Shown here: piece after piece, positions 36,614 through 44,462 of the stretch
How positions within the stretch are numbered: the first letter of the stretch is position 1
How the letters are laid out: the number at the start of each line of letters is the position of its first letter
DNA from: Devosia sp.
GTDB taxonomy: Bacteria > Pseudomonadota > Alphaproteobacteria > Rhizobiales > Devosiaceae
Length of the DNA stretch: 64,000 nt
Direction: 5' to 3'
NCBI GenBank assembly: GCA_016713105.1
Contig: JADJPS010000001.1
Coordinates: forward strand, 496,001 to 560,000
Program-made: the position numbers and the translations under genes
Notes under the pieces: model-generated
The model's input: only the letters and a program-made list of their open reading frames with translations
Told to the model about the DNA's origin: nothing
Databases searched by the model: none

Positions 36614-36654
36614 AACCTAGTACAGTCTGGCGCGATGTACAACGATGATGTACA
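36614..36654 (-). promoter_or_regulatory. Promoter/operator of the toxin-antitoxin pair
   Basis: Three GTACA-containing sites: AGTACA (36619-36624), TGTACA (36636-36641) and TGTACA (36649-36654); GATGTACA occurs twice. On the minus strand a -35-like TTGTAC (36637-36642) and a weak -10 TAGGTT (36614-36619) are 17 bases apart. The sites overlap the promoter, as expected for autorepression. Confidence 0.6.
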
Positions 36655-36657
36655 GTC

Positions 36658-38019
36658 CTAGCTCCTTTCGAACCCGCGCTTCAACTCCCAGTCGGTGACC
36701 CGCCGGTCGTACTCGAACTGCTCCCACTCGCCGGTGTGCAGGTAATGGCCGATCACCTGCTCGCCGAACGCCTCCTTCAGCATCCTGGATTTGCGCAGCG
36801 CCTCGAGGGCGTGCCGGAGCGTCTTGGGGATCTCCCGCAGCTTCTTGCCCTTGTAGGCATCGCCCGCATAGGCCGCCTCGAGGTCCAGCTTGTCCTCGAT
36901 CCCCTTGAGGCCGGCCGCCAGCATGGCGGCAAAGGCGAGATAGGGGTTGAGGTCGGCCCCGCCGATCCGGCACTCGATGCGAACGCCCTTGGTGTTCTCC
37001 CCGCACAGCCGGAAGCCGGCGGTGCGGTTGTCGCGACTCCAGATCGCCTTGGTCGGGGCGAAGGTGCCGACCTGGAAGCGCTTGTAGGAGTTGATATAGG
37101 GCGCAAGGAAATAGGTGATGTCCGAGGCATAGGTGAGCAGCCCGGCCACATAGTGGCGCATCGTCTCGCTCATCCCGAACTCTGCCTTGGGGGCAAAGAA
37201 GATGTTGCCCTTCTTGTCGGCCAGACTCATGTGCACGTGGCTCGAGGACCCGGCGAGGCCAAAGTCCCACTTGGCCATGAAGGTCACGGCCTTGCCCTGC
37301 GCGTGGGCGATCTCCTTGATGGCATTCTTCATCACCACGTGCCGGTCGGCCATGGTCAGCGCCTCGGCATAGCGCACGTTGATCTCTTCCTGCCCCGGTC
37401 CCCACTCGCCCTTCGAGTTCTCGACCGGGATGCCCGATTCCTGCAGCAGGTTGCGCACCGCGCGCATCACGCCTTCTTCCTTGGTGGTCTGGAAGATATT
37501 GTAGTCCTCGACGTAGTAGCCGGCGGTGGTGAGGTTGCGGTAGCCCTTGTCCCAGGCCGACCGGTAGCCCTCGTCGAACAGGAAGAACTCCAGTTCCGAA
37601 GCGAAATTGGCGGTGAGGCCCATCTGGTCGAGCCGCGCGAGCTGGGCCTTGAGAATGGCGCGCGGGCTGTGCGGGACCGGCGCGTGGTGGTGGTGGTCGA
37701 CGAGGTCGCACAGCACCATGGCCGTGCCCTCGAGCCAGGCCGCCCTCATCAGCGTCGATAGGTCGGGCTTCATCACGAAGTCGCCGTAGCCGCTGCCCCA
37801 GTTGGCAGCCTCGTAGCCGGGCACCGGCTCCATGTCGATGTCATCGGCGAGCAGGTAGGTGCAGCCATGGGTCTCGTCGATGGCGCCCTCGAGGAAGAAC
37901 TCGGCCCGGAAGCGCTTGCCGATCAGCCGTCCCTGCATGTCGGGGAAGGCGACGAGCACCGTATCGATGGTGCCGGCCTTGACGTCGGCTTTGAGCTGTT
38001 CGAGCGAGTAGGCTGGCAT
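36658..38019 (-). CDS. Glutamine synthetase-family gamma-glutamyl ligase (GlnA4/PuuA-like)
   Basis: A 453-residue member of the glutamine synthetase superfamily. Metal/ATP-site segments include TANFASELEFFLFDEGY (about 137-153), GEWGPGQEEINVRYAEAL (about 205-222), SSHVHMSL (about 265) and the late RIECRIGGADLNPYLA. N-terminal features (GRLIGKRFRAEFFLE, ETHGCTYLLA) match the GlnA4-like branch, which ligates glutamate to amines such as ethanolamine. That substrate is an inference supported by the neighbouring Fe-ADH, ALDH, amidohydrolase and TRAP importer. It ends directly before the TA promoter. Confidence 0.9.
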   Translation of the reverse strand: MPAYSLEQLKADVKAGTIDTVLVAFPDMQGRLIGKRFRAEFFLEGAIDETHGCTYLLADDIDMEPVPGYEAANWGSGYGDFVMKPDLSTLMRAAWLEGTAMVLCDLVDHHHHAPVPHSPRAILKAQLARLDQMGLTANFASELEFFLFDEGYRSAWDKGYRNLTTAGYYVEDYNIFQTTKEEGVMRAVRNLLQESGIPVENSKGEWGPGQEEINVRYAEALTMADRHVVMKNAIKEIAHAQGKAVTFMAKWDFGLAGSSSHVHMSLADKKGNIFFAPKAEFGMSETMRHYVAGLLTYASDITYFLAPYINSYKRFQVGTFAPTKAIWSRDNRTAGFRLCGENTKGVRIECRIGGADLNPYLAFAAMLAAGLKGIEDKLDLEAAYAGDAYKGKKLREIPKTLRHALEALRKSRMLKEAFGEQVIGHYLHTGEWEQFEYDRRVTDWELKRGFERS

Positions 38020-38054
38020 TTTCGGCTCCCGGTGGTGGTTTTCTTGTCATTGCA

Positions 38055-38079
38055 ACCCGGCCGCCGGAAGCGGCCGGGT
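38055..38079 (-). promoter_or_regulatory. Intercistronic hairpin after dctP
   Basis: Perfect 10-bp stem ACCCGGCCGC/GCGGCCGGGT with a 5-base loop, 13 bases downstream of the dctP stop and upstream of the synthetase gene. No T tract; likely mRNA-stabilising. Confidence 0.7.
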
Positions 38080-38092
38080 CGGTGTCTGCGGA

Positions 38093-39150
38093 TCAGCTGT
38101 AGCGGTAAGGAGCGCCAGCCTTTTCCATGTCGGCATTGTACTGCTTGATGATCTCGACAACCTTGGCGCTGCGCGGGCTCTGCCCCGCGATCTGGTCCCA
38201 GAAGGCCAGCGCATCGGCTTCCACCGTCTTCCACTCCTCGGCCGGAATCGTGGTGAGTTCGAGCTTGCCGTTGATGCGGAAGCTGGCCTCGCCGGCCCAG
38301 TACCAGTGCTGGCGGTAATAGGCGAGGAGTCGATCATCATGCGGTAGAGCTGCTGCAGATGCGGTGGCAGTGCGTTCCATTTCGCGGTGTTGACGAAATA
38401 CGATCCGGCCCAGGCGCCCGACAGCGGGTTGGTGAGATAGTACTTGAGCACATTGGCCCAGCCAACGGTGTGCAGTTCCGTCGTGCCGCTCCAGCAGATG
38501 CCGTCAAGCTCGCCGGTCTGCAACGCCGGCTCCACGTCTTCGTATGGCAGGGTCACCGGCACGACGCCGTACTTGGCAAGGAACTGGCCGGCCGTCGGGA
38601 AGGTGTAGACGCGCAGGCCGTTGAGGTCGGCGAGGCTGCGGATCGGCTTGGTGGTGCCGAAGTTGCACGGATCCCAGGCGCCGGTGGACAGCCAGGTGAC
38701 GTCCGGGATCTCGGCGTAGGCCTCCTCCCAGATCTCCTTGAGCCCGCGCCAGTGCCACAGCGCCGGCACGTCGAGCGAGTAGCGCGAGGCCAGCGGGAAA
38801 TAGGCGCCGAACACCTTCACGTCCACCGGCGCTGCGGCCGAGTCGTCATCGCTCTGTGCGGCGTCGATCGTCCCGGTCTGTACGGCCCGGAACAGCTCGC
38901 CATGCGGAACCAGCTGGTCGGCGGTGTAGAGTTCGATCTCCATCTCGCCATTGGCGGCCGTATTGAACCACTCGATGGCATTACCGACCACGTGTTCGGA
39001 CAGTGCCGGTCCGGCATAGGTCTGCAGGCGCCACTTGATCGGCGACTGGGCCCGGACATGCGGGGCTGCCAGCGCCGTGGCACCCACCGCACCGGCGGTT
39101 ACGAGGCCGGCCTTTTTCAAGAAGTCGCGTTTGTTGAGCTTGTTGCTCAT
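38093..39150 (-). pseudogene. dctP: TRAP transporter substrate-binding protein DctP (frameshifted)
   Basis: Periplasmic binding protein of a TRAP importer, about 352 residues if repaired. The start ATG 39150 gives an export signal (KRDFLKKAGLVTAG) resembling a Tat signal with Lys-Arg. Characteristic segments: WDPCNFGTTKPIRSLADLNG and LRVYTFPTAGQFLAKYG. The frame runs to YRMMIDSS; near 38321-38324 one base appears missing, after which the other frame continues YYRQHWYWAGEASFRINGK to the stop at 38093. The C-terminal 75 residues remain well conserved, so a recent mutation or sequencing error is likely. Confidence 0.88.
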
Positions 39151-39204
39151 TTGTCGTCCCTTTCCCTTGTTGAAACAGTCTTGTCGCCACAACGTCTGCA
39201 AATT

Positions 39205-40530
39205 TCAGCGCCCCGAGTAGATCTGTGGGAGCCACAGTGCGATCTGCGGAAACAGCATCAGCATGATGATCGTCAGCACCATCAGTATCGCGAATGGCGC
39301 GACCGAACGGTAGATGTCGGAGAGCGTGATTTCCTTTGGCGCCATGGCGCGCATCAGGAACAGGTTGTACCCGAATGGCGGCGTGATGTACGCGACCTGG
39401 CAGGTGATGGTGTAGAGGATGCCGAACCAGATCAGGTTGAAATCCAGTTCCTTGACCAGCGGGATGTAGAGTGGCGCGACGATCACCAGCATGGCCGTGT
39501 CATCGAGGAACGCCCCCAGGATCAGGAAGCTGAGCAGCATCAGGATGAGGATGCCCCAGGGGTCGAGTCCGAAGGTGTTGAGCAGCAGGTTCTCGATGGC
39601 CTTGACCGCGCCCAGCCCGTCATAGACCGCGGAAAAGCAGAGCGCGCCGAGGATGATCCACAGGAACATCGAGCTGATGATCAGCGTGCTTCGCGTCGTA
39701 GTCTCGAGCACCGCCCATGTCAGTCGCCGCGAGATCGCCGCGGCGATCGTGGCGAGCAGCGCGCCGACCACCGAACTCTCGACCAGGCTGGTGACCCCGG
39801 TCAGGAACAGCCCCATCATGATGCCGAACACCGACAGCGGCAGCACGCCGGCCCGCAGCAGGCTGAGCCTCTCGGCCAGCGTGATCTGGCCGCGCTCCTC
39901 CTGGGGCATGGCCGGCGCGATCTCGGGCTGCAGCCGGGCACGGACATAGATGTAGACGATGAACAGGCCCGCCATCATCAGGCCGGGCAGGATGCCGGCC
40001 AGCCAGAGCTGCAGCACCGGCTGGCGGGCGATCATGGCGTAGAGCACCAGCACCACGCTGGGGGGGATCAGGATGCCGAGCGTCGAGCCGCCCTGGATCA
40101 CACCGGTGACCATGACCTTGTCGTAGCCGCGCTTCAGCAGTTCCGGCAGCGCCACCGTCGCGCCGATCGCCATGCCGGCGACGCTGAGCCCGTTCATGGC
40201 CGAGATCAGCACCATCAGCCCGATGGTGCCGATGGCGAGGCCGCCGCGCAGCGGTCCGAACCAGACATGGAACATGCGGTAGAGATTGGAGGCAATGCCG
40301 CTCTCGCTCAGCATGTAGCCCATGAACACGAAGAACGGCACCGTGATCAGCGGGTACCAGTTCAGGACCTGGAAGGCGGCGTTGAACGGCAGTTCTGCCG
40401 AACCCTGCCCCCAAAGCCAGAGCGCTGCCACGGAGCCGACGAAGCCGATGACGCCGAACACGCGCTGCCCGGTAAACAGCAGCACCATCATTGTGGCGAA
40501 CATGAACAGCGTGATCAGTTCCGAACTCAT
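39205..40530 (-). CDS. dctM: TRAP transporter large permease DctM
   Basis: A 441-residue integral membrane protein with about twelve hydrophobic segments. Recognisable DctM segments: MNGLSVAGMAIGATVALPE and STLGILIPPSVVLVLYAM. The chosen start (ATG 40530) overlaps the dctQ stop by four bases (ATGA). With DctP and DctQ it forms a sodium-driven importer, likely for a small organic solute used by the surrounding enzymes. The binding-protein gene follows 54 bp downstream. Confidence 0.95.
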   Translation of the reverse strand: MSSELITLFMFATMMVLLFTGQRVFGVIGFVGSVAALWLWGQGSAELPFNAAFQVLNWYPLITVPFFVFMGYMLSESGIASNLYRMFHVWFGPLRGGLAIGTIGLMVLISAMNGLSVAGMAIGATVALPELLKRGYDKVMVTGVIQGGSTLGILIPPSVVLVLYAMIARQPVLQLWLAGILPGLMMAGLFIVYIYVRARLQPEIAPAMPQEERGQITLAERLSLLRAGVLPLSVFGIMMGLFLTGVTSLVESSVVGALLATIAAAISRRLTWAVLETTTRSTLIISSMFLWIILGALCFSAVYDGLGAVKAIENLLLNTFGLDPWGILILMLLSFLILGAFLDDTAMLVIVAPLYIPLVKELDFNLIWFGILYTITCQVAYITPPFGYNLFLMRAMAPKEITLSDIYRSVAPFAILMVLTIIMLMLFPQIALWLPQIYSGR

Positions 40531-41039
40531 CAGATGGTCTTCCCGCGCGCCGCGGCGATGTCGCGGAAGAAGTTCGCGATGAACTGCAGCAGCATCAGGA
40601 TGAGCCCGATCGTCATGATCATCTTGATCGGCCACATCAGCGGCGCCCAGGCCGAGTAGTTCTTCTGCCCGTAGGTGATCGCGTAGTTCGTGCTGGAGAT
40701 CCCGCCCCACACCATGACGCCGAGATAGAACATCACGAACAGGGCGGTGAAGGCATCGATCCCGGCCCGTCGCTGCGGCGTCATCCGGGACCAGAACAGG
40801 TCCATCCGCACGTGGCCCTCGCGCTGCAGCGTATAGGCGCCGCCCAGCAGGTAGTAGGCCGACAGGATGAACTGGCTCATCTCCAGTGCCCAGTTCACCG
40901 GCGCGCCGAAGAACAGCCGCGACAGCGTCGAGGTCAGCAATACCCCGGCGAGGACGAAGAACAGCGCCATGGCGAAGCGTCCGACCCAGAGGTTCAGCCG
41001 GTCTACCGCCTTGACGAACATGCGAATGGGTCTAGGCAC
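40530..41039 (-). CDS. dctQ: TRAP transporter small permease DctQ
   Basis: A 169-residue membrane protein with four predicted helices. The segment ALEMSQFILSAYYLLGGAYTLQREGHVRMD is typical of DctQ (only part is needed to recognise it: HVRMD). The GTG start at 41039 is favoured by GGAGG 9 bases upstream and overlaps the stop of the amidohydrolase gene; ATG 41021 has no ribosome-binding site. It is translationally coupled on both sides. Confidence 0.92.
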   Translation of the reverse strand: MPRPIRMFVKAVDRLNLWVGRFAMALFFVLAGVLLTSTLSRLFFGAPVNWALEMSQFILSAYYLLGGAYTLQREGHVRMDLFWSRMTPQRRAGIDAFTALFVMFYLGVMVWGGISSTNYAITYGQKNYSAWAPLMWPIKMIMTIGLILMLLQFIANFFRDIAAARGKTI

Positions 41040-41856
41040 GAAGCATGGCCTCCGCGGCGGGGGGTGGTGCTTCCGGGTCGAGGCGGGCCAGGCTCGCGGT
41101 GACGAGCGCGTCGGCCAGCCGGTGCGACCAGCGTGCCACGCCTTCGGCCTCGAGGATCTCGTCGTGCCGGATCTCGATCATGCTGGAGGCGAGGCCACGG
41201 CCGTCGCCGTGGTGCTCGAGCGTGTAGGTGACCCCGTTCATCGCCGAGTAAGGCTCGTTCCAGCCCACATTGAGCTCCGGCGTGTCGGCTTGCAGCGCGT
41301 CTCTGAGCGCCGCCGTGAAGCCGATGTCCCGACCGTGGATCAACCCGATCGGCCATGGCCGCGCCACATCCTTGTAGACCGGGGTGAACGAGTGCACCGT
41401 CACGAGGATCGTCTCCTCTCCGCCGGCGCCACGCCGGTCCAACACCGCCGCGAGCGCGTCGTGAAACGGAGCGTGACAATTGGCGAGCCGTGTCTGCCGG
41501 TCATTGTCGCCGACATGCAGGTTGCCCGGGATTTCCGTGCGCTCGCTGATCGTCGGAATCAGGTCTGCGGCATCATGTCGCCGGTTGCAGTCGATCACCA
41601 GCCGGCTCACCGTCGAGGCGACCAGCGGCGCATCCAGCATCTCCGACAGCCGCGTCGCCACCGCCATCGCGCCGGGGTCCCAGGCGATGTGCATGAGGCG
41701 CTGGTGCGGCGTCAGCCCGAGGTCGCCATAGGGCGCGGGAATGCGGTTCGAGGCATGGTCGCAGGCCAGCACGAAGCGGCCCTTGCCACCGGCATTGACC
41801 GTCAGCACCGGCGGCATGACGCTCGCCTCGAGGCCCGACGCAGTCTGGTAACCCAT
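41032..41856 (-). CDS. N-formylglutamate amidohydrolase-like enzyme
   Basis: A 274-residue member of the N-formylglutamate amidohydrolase family. FVLACDHASNRIP (about residue 28), IDCNRRHDA (about 88), HSFTPV (about 152) and LEHHGDGRG near the C-terminus are conserved segments that likely bind metal. Characterised relatives hydrolyse N-formylglutamate in histidine breakdown, but no other hut genes are here. Being first in the TRAP/GlnA4-like cluster, it could instead cleave a gamma-glutamyl or N-acyl amide. Its stop overlaps the dctQ start. Confidence 0.9.
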   Translation of the reverse strand: MGYQTASGLEASVMPPVLTVNAGGKGRFVLACDHASNRIPAPYGDLGLTPHQRLMHIAWDPGAMAVATRLSEMLDAPLVASTVSRLVIDCNRRHDAADLIPTISERTEIPGNLHVGDNDRQTRLANCHAPFHDALAAVLDRRGAGGEETILVTVHSFTPVYKDVARPWPIGLIHGRDIGFTAALRDALQADTPELNVGWNEPYSAMNGVTYTLEHHGDGRGLASSMIEIRHDEILEAEGVARWSHRLADALVTASLARLDPEAPPPAAEAMLRA

Positions 41857-41971
41857 TAGGCCCCCTCGGTGTCGCAGGCTGCCGCCCCGCCTGCGGGTTG
41901 CGCGCCTCCCTCGGGCGCTTCCATCCGCTGGCGGACAGTTGAGGGTTTTTTGACCGTCCGGTCAATACAGC

Positions 41972-42829
41972 TCAGAGCGATCGGTGGGACCGGCCGAACT
42001 GCTCCGGCGTCAGCACGATCCTGCGGTCGACCTCGCCGATCGCCTCGGCGTCCTTGCCGACATACTCGAGGCCGTGCAGCACCGTGCGGATGAGTCCGAG
42101 CTTGCCGCGCTTCTTGTCATTGTTGAGCACGACCCACCAGGGCGCGTGTGCGCTGTGCGTGGCCTCCAACATGCGGTCGCGCGCCGCAGAGTAGTCCTCG
42201 TAGCGCTTGAGCGCCTCCAGATCGACCGGCGACAGCTTCCACACCTTGAGCGGGTCGTGCCGCCGGTCGTGAAACCGCTTGAGCTGCATCTCGCGCCCGA
42301 TGGCCAGCCAGAACTTGAACAGGTGGATGCCATCGTCGACCAGCGCCCGTTCGAAGTCCGGCGCCACCTTGAGGAAGTGGCCGGTCTGCTCGGGAGTGCA
42401 GAAACCCATCACCGGCTCCACCCCCGCCCGGTTGTACCAGCTGCGGTCGAACAGCGCCTGTTCGCCGGCAGCCGGCATCCAGTCGACATAGCGCTGGAAG
42501 TACCATTGCGTCCGCTCACGATCGGACGGTTTGGTCAGCGCCACCCACAGGTTGAAGCGCGGATTGAGATGCTCGAGATAGGTGTGGATCGCGCCACCCT
42601 TTCCGGCAGCGTCGCGGCCCTCGAACACGATGACGATGCGCTTGCCGGTCCTGGCCTGGTCATGCTGCAGCAGCGCCAGCTGCCGCTGCACCGCCAGCAT
42701 CTCCCGTTCGTACGTCTCCCGCTCCATCTTCTCGTCATAGGGGAACTCGCCAGAGGCGAGGGCCCGCTTCCGGATCGCCCGCGGCAGCACCGGATCGTCG
42801 AGGTTGAAGGCGTCGGCGGCATCGGACAT
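41972..42829 (-). CDS. ppk2: Polyphosphate kinase 2 family protein
   Basis: A 285-residue PPK2-type kinase that transfers phosphate between polyphosphate and nucleotides. Walker A is FEGRDAAGKGGAIHTY (about residue 68-83), followed by FDRSWYNRAGVEPVMGF (about 130) and the lid region RRHDPLKVWKLSP. It is divergent from phoR, and a Pho box lies 17 bp upstream of its start, so phosphate limitation may control it. A second PPK2 is at 62715. Confidence 0.95.
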   Translation of the reverse strand: MSDAADAFNLDDPVLPRAIRKRALASGEFPYDEKMERETYEREMLAVQRQLALLQHDQARTGKRIVIVFEGRDAAGKGGAIHTYLEHLNPRFNLWVALTKPSDRERTQWYFQRYVDWMPAAGEQALFDRSWYNRAGVEPVMGFCTPEQTGHFLKVAPDFERALVDDGIHLFKFWLAIGREMQLKRFHDRRHDPLKVWKLSPVDLEALKRYEDYSAARDRMLEATHSAHAPWWVVLNNDKKRGKLGLIRTVLHGLEYVGKDAEAIGEVDRRIVLTPEQFGRSHRSL

Positions 42830-42845
42830 GGAGGAACTCCGGGGA

Positions 42846-42877
42846 CTGTCATGACGGCGTCACAAGCGTGCTATGAA
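42846..42877 (+). promoter_or_regulatory. Pho box and -10 element between ppk2 and phoR
   Basis: CTGTCAT (42846-42852) and GCGTCAC (42857-42863) are direct repeats with an 11-bp period, the PhoB-binding pattern. TATGAA (42872-42877) follows at a distance suiting a -10. The site points toward phoR and also lies just ahead of ppk2. Confidence 0.72.
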
Positions 42878-42937
42878 CACCGCCGGCTGGCAAGGCGGGG
42901 TCGAATCGGTCGGCCCGCCGACGGGAACGCGCGCCGA

Positions 42938-44215
42938 ATGGCCGACGAAGTGCAGCACACTACCGCGCCTCGGACCTGGCTCGGTCGGGTCCGCGAGCGG
43001 CTCATCGGCCGCACCCTGCTGCTGCTCGCCATCGGCCTGCTGCTGCTGACCCTCGTGGGACTGCAACTGCTGGCCCTGTGGGTCGGGGCGCTTGCCTTCG
43101 CCGTTGTGACGCTCCTCGTCTCCATCGTACCCGACACCGCGGAGTCCGCATCCGGTGCGACGCAGGGATCCGCCGACAGCCAGGCCGCCTTCGCCGAAGC
43201 CGTGCGGCTGTTCGCCGACGCGCTGCCCGATCCGACCATCATTGTCGATCGGCGCAGCGTCATCGTGCATCTGAATGCCGAGGCGCGCCGGCATTTCCCG
43301 GGCGTGGTCGGCGGCAACCCGATCGCCTTCACCATGCGTTTCCCACCGCTGCTGGCGGCCATCGAGCAGGCCCGGACCTCCGGCCCCCAGAACATCGAGC
43401 TGCACCAGGCGGTTCCCACCGAGACCTGGTATCGGGCGACCGTCGCCCCCCTCTGGCCGGGCCACCCGGCCAATGACGGCGTGCTGGTGATCAGCCTGCA
43501 GAGCCTCACCGAGGGCAAGCGCCTCGAGTCGCTGCGCACCGACTTCATCGCCAATGCCAGCCACGAGCTGCGTACGCCGCTCACCTCGCTCGTCGGCTTC
43601 ATCGACACCCTGCTCGGGCCGGCCGCCAATGATCGGGCGGCTCGGGAGCGTTTCCTCGGGCTGATGCGCGCCCAGGCGGGACGCATGAGCAAGCTGATCG
43701 ATGATCTGCTCTCCCTCAGCCGCATCGAGATGCGCCAGCATGTGCGGCCCACCGCGCCAGTAGATCTGGTTTCGCTGGTGCGCGAGGTGGCCGAGGCCCT
43801 CAACAAGCTTGCCGCCGATGCCGGGGCCACGCTCAGCCTCGATCTCCCCGAGGCCCCCGTTGTGGTCGCGGGCGACCGCGACGAGCTCTACGAGGTGTTC
43901 GAGAACCTCATCGAGAACGCCATCAAGTACGGTGCCGGGGGTGGCAGCATCGAGGTCGCTGTGGCCGCTGCCACCCGGCCGGGCTTCGATTTCGCGGCCA
44001 CCGTCACCGACCATGGCGCGGGAGTCGCCGCCGAGCACGTGCCGCGGCTGACCGAGCGCTTCTACCGCGTCGATGAGGAATCGAGCCGCAAGAAGAAGGG
44101 CACGGGGCTGGGCCTCGCCATCGTCAAGCACATCGTCACCCGGCATCAGGGCCTGCTGACCATCAGGAGCCAGCCGGGGCAGGGCACCCGCGTCGAGGTG
44201 CTGCTCAGGCGGTGA
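42938..44215 (+). CDS. phoR: Phosphate regulon sensor histidine kinase PhoR
   Basis: A 425-residue membrane sensor kinase. Hydrophobic segments span about residues 25-63, a PAS domain about 85-185, and the H-box ASHELRTPLT at about 210. The N-box (NLIENAIKYG), G1 (DHGAGV) and G2 (GTGLGLAIV) follow in the ATPase domain. It phosphorylates PhoB when phosphate is scarce. The start ATG 42938 is chosen because the frame upstream is only the shadow of ppk2. It heads the full pst-pho locus. Confidence 0.93.
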   Translation: MADEVQHTTAPRTWLGRVRERLIGRTLLLLAIGLLLLTLVGLQLLALWVGALAFAVVTLLVSIVPDTAESASGATQGSADSQAAFAEAVRLFADALPDPTIIVDRRSVIVHLNAEARRHFPGVVGGNPIAFTMRFPPLLAAIEQARTSGPQNIELHQAVPTETWYRATVAPLWPGHPANDGVLVISLQSLTEGKRLESLRTDFIANASHELRTPLTSLVGFIDTLLGPAANDRAARERFLGLMRAQAGRMSKLIDDLLSLSRIEMRQHVRPTAPVDLVSLVREVAEALNKLAADAGATLSLDLPEAPVVVAGDRDELYEVFENLIENAIKYGAGGGSIEVAVAAATRPGFDFAATVTDHGAGVAAEHVPRLTERFYRVDEESSRKKKGTGLGLAIVKHIVTRHQGLLTIRSQPGQGTRVEVLLRR

Positions 44216-44462
44216 CGGACTCGCCTGCGGTGCCGTCATCGGCGGCGAGCTTGTGTCGCAGTCATGTGACTTCTCCCCGTTGTTGTCGGGAAAACCATTT
44301 GAGAACAGCGCATTAACCTGTCACAAAAGAGCAATCGGAGTGTCATAAAAGCATCAGCACACGCCCAATAGGTTGCGGCCATCAGATGGCGGCGGGCAAT
44401 TGGACCAGCTGCCGATGGGCCGGTGGCCCACATGTTCCGAATTCTTCCGAAAGGGAAATCCC
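44216..44462 (+). promoter_or_regulatory. pstS promoter region with Pho box
   Basis: A 247 bp region. CTGTCAC (44318-44324), a weak middle repeat gagcaat (44329-44335) and GTGTCAT (44340-44346) are spaced by 11 bp, giving an extended Pho box. A possible -10 (CAATAG, 44366-44371) lies further down. GAAAGGG precedes the pstS ATG. Confidence 0.7.

Noticed and set aside
38359..40659. A 766-codon plus-strand frame opposite the TRAP genes
   Set aside because: Composition is His/Gln/Asp/Arg-biased, as expected for antisense of a GC-rich membrane-protein gene; DctM and DctQ are unmistakable on the other strand.
41984..44215. A 743-codon PhoR with a long N-terminal extension
   Set aside because: The first 318 codons are the antisense of ppk2; PhoR starts at 42938.
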